Assembly (NCBI GenBank): GCA_023055425.1
Contig: JALGPY010000034.1
Location: 248,001 to 312,000, forward strand
DNA length: 64,000 nt
Source of the DNA: Linanthus parryae
Taxonomy: Eukaryota; Streptophyta; Magnoliopsida; Ericales; Polemoniaceae
Direction: 5' to 3'
A model generated the notes under the pieces. That model was given only the letters and a program-made list of their open reading frames with translations. It made no database searches and had not been told where the DNA came from. How positions within the stretch are numbered: position 1 is the first letter of the stretch; every line of letters begins with the position of its first letter. The position numbers and the translations under genes are program-made. This document shows positions 63,033-64,000 of the stretch, one piece after another.

Positions 63033-64000
63033 ATGGATTTTTCTTCTTCTTCCTCCTCATCTAGAGATGCTCTTGAAGTTGTTCCTTCAACAAGTTCAGA
63101 TAACCGACGAGGAGAGACGATGAATTGCGATTTAACTGTGGATTTGATAATCGACATCTTCACTAGACTTCCCGTGAAATCCCTCCTCAGGTTCAAGAGC
63201 ATCTCCAAGTTCTGGTATTCACTAATTGGCTCTCCTAATTTCATCTCTATGCACTATGCGCACAGTCAAACTGTTACTTTCTCTAATCCTGGAATTCATA
63301 CAACCGCCACTACCCTCTCTTTCCAACACCTCGAAGAAGTCCTTAAAGAAGAAGAAGAAGAAGATAACAAAGCGCTCAATCTTTCCGGTGTTGAAATGAT
63401 TGGAGATATTGAAATAGTGGGTTGTTTCAATGGAGTCGTTTGCTTATCTCTCTCACCACGCCCACAAAAATATGTCCTCTGGAACCCTGCCACCAGACAG
63501 ATTAAACAAATCGGTCGTGCTCCTATGGTAGGTCTTGATACCACCAGTGCTGCTGTACGGTATACCTCTACTATATGGTATGGCTCTGTGTTTTGCTTCG
63601 ACCCGGTGGTCACCAATTTTTTTAAGGTGGCACAAATTAAATTAACTAGTTTTCCAGGAATAGTAGCAACAACAGGACATATCAGGGCTCAAGTCAATGT
63701 GTTCTCTACTGCTACTAACTCCTGGAAAAGGACGTTCGTAGTTGTGTCTATTCAGATCCTGGGGAGTGGTTTAGTTCCTGCTGGTGAGGCCACATATGTG
63801 AATGGGTACATACATTGGCTTGTAGGTTGGACATTACAAGACATGTACATTTTAACTTACAACATGTCTGATGAGGTGTTTCAAAGGACTGAGATGCCAT
63901 CACGCCTTGCTGGTGTCCACTATCGCCTTACAGCTTACAAAGGAGCATCTCTTGCTTTGTTTGCTCATGCGCCGGCTGGTTTTAGTTTGTATGATGAGGT
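63033..64000 (+). CDS. F-box/FBA protein, open to the window edge (subfamily 1, 3' end outside)
   Basis: From the ATG at 63033 (MDFSSSSSSSRDALEVVPST) the frame stays open for 322 codons to the end of the window. The F-box is at about residues 36-78 (LTVDLIIDIFTRLPVKSLLR, ISKFWYSLI, FISMH). The FBA region has VGCFNGVVCLSLS, LWNPATRQIKQIG, GSVFCFDPVV, AQVNVFSTATNSW, TYVNGYIHWLVGW, DMYILTYNMSDEVFQR, FAHAPAGFSLYDE. A glutamate-rich insertion (around residues 105-117) is shared with 48278. It is the intact sister of that frameshifted copy and a probable SCF substrate receptor. It lacks only the last roughly 90 residues, which lie beyond the edge. Confidence 0.9.
   Translation, partial: MDFSSSSSSSRDALEVVPSTSSDNRRGETMNCDLTVDLIIDIFTRLPVKSLLRFKSISKFWYSLIGSPNFISMHYAHSQTVTFSNPGIHTTATTLSFQHLEEVLKEEEEEDNKALNLSGVEMIGDIEIVGCFNGVVCLSLSPRPQKYVLWNPATRQIKQIGRAPMVGLDTTSAAVRYTSTIWYGSVFCFDPVVTNFFKVAQIKLTSFPGIVATTGHIRAQVNVFSTATNSWKRTFVVVSIQILGSGLVPAGEATYVNGYIHWLVGWTLQDMYILTYNMSDEVFQRTEMPSRLAGVHYRLTAYKGASLALFAHAPAGFSLYDE

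Overview
The window is nuclear DNA from a flowering plant, most likely a eudicot. It is AT-rich and gene-poor, full of plant transposable elements, and its only host protein-coding genes are plant-type F-box genes with an F-box-associated (FBA) C-terminal region. The species cannot be named from the sequence.

Host genes. Two F-box subfamilies are interleaved. Subfamily 1 lies on the + strand: an intact gene at 15205-16482, an intact gene running off the right edge from 63033, a near-complete frameshifted copy at 48278-49486, and four relics (13890-13987, 22440-22886, 26545-26883, 41825-42654). Subfamily 2 lies on the - strand: an intact gene at 38656-39810 and two internally deleted relics (27403-28204, 35146-35610). 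In both subfamilies the stop codon sits 3-4 bases before a splice donor, so the 3' UTR is probably split by an intron. A conserved exon-like block of about 110 bp, with its own acceptor, occurs nine times downstream of subfamily 1 copies or where their coding regions have been lost. The locus therefore reads as a birth-and-death F-box cluster built by segmental and tandem duplication, internal deletion and transposon insertion.

Mobile elements, left to right: an LTR-retroelement-like segment (1-1550); a Tourist/Harbinger-like MITE (4283-4716); a tRNA-derived SINE with an 18-bp target duplication (6170-6350); a complete hAT transposon with an apparently intact three-exon transposase, 13-bp terminal inverted repeats and an 8-bp target duplication (8130-13540); a decayed L1-type LINE (23229-25211) and LINE fragments (6560-6880, 27067-27303, 37720-38170); a Ty1/copia element with 121-bp LTRs (28796-33294); a Stowaway MITE (40710-40968); an inverted pair of TIR elements forming a 2-kb near-palindrome (43547-45567); a complete Ty3/gypsy chromovirus-like element on the - strand with a 5-bp target duplication (50995-56402); a hAT-like MITE (50442-50629); a probable retroelement promoter/LTR segment carrying an array of short palindromes (59420-59960); and a large MITE (62143-62578). 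A fold-back MITE family occurs five times.

How the parts relate. The F-box proteins would be substrate-recognition subunits of SCF ubiquitin ligases. Their substrates cannot be read from the sequence. The cluster resembles, in architecture only, the arrays of FBA-type F-box genes known at S-RNase self-incompatibility loci. No S-RNase was recognised here, so this stays a hypothesis. No functional tRNA, rRNA, CRISPR array or bacterial-type feature was seen.
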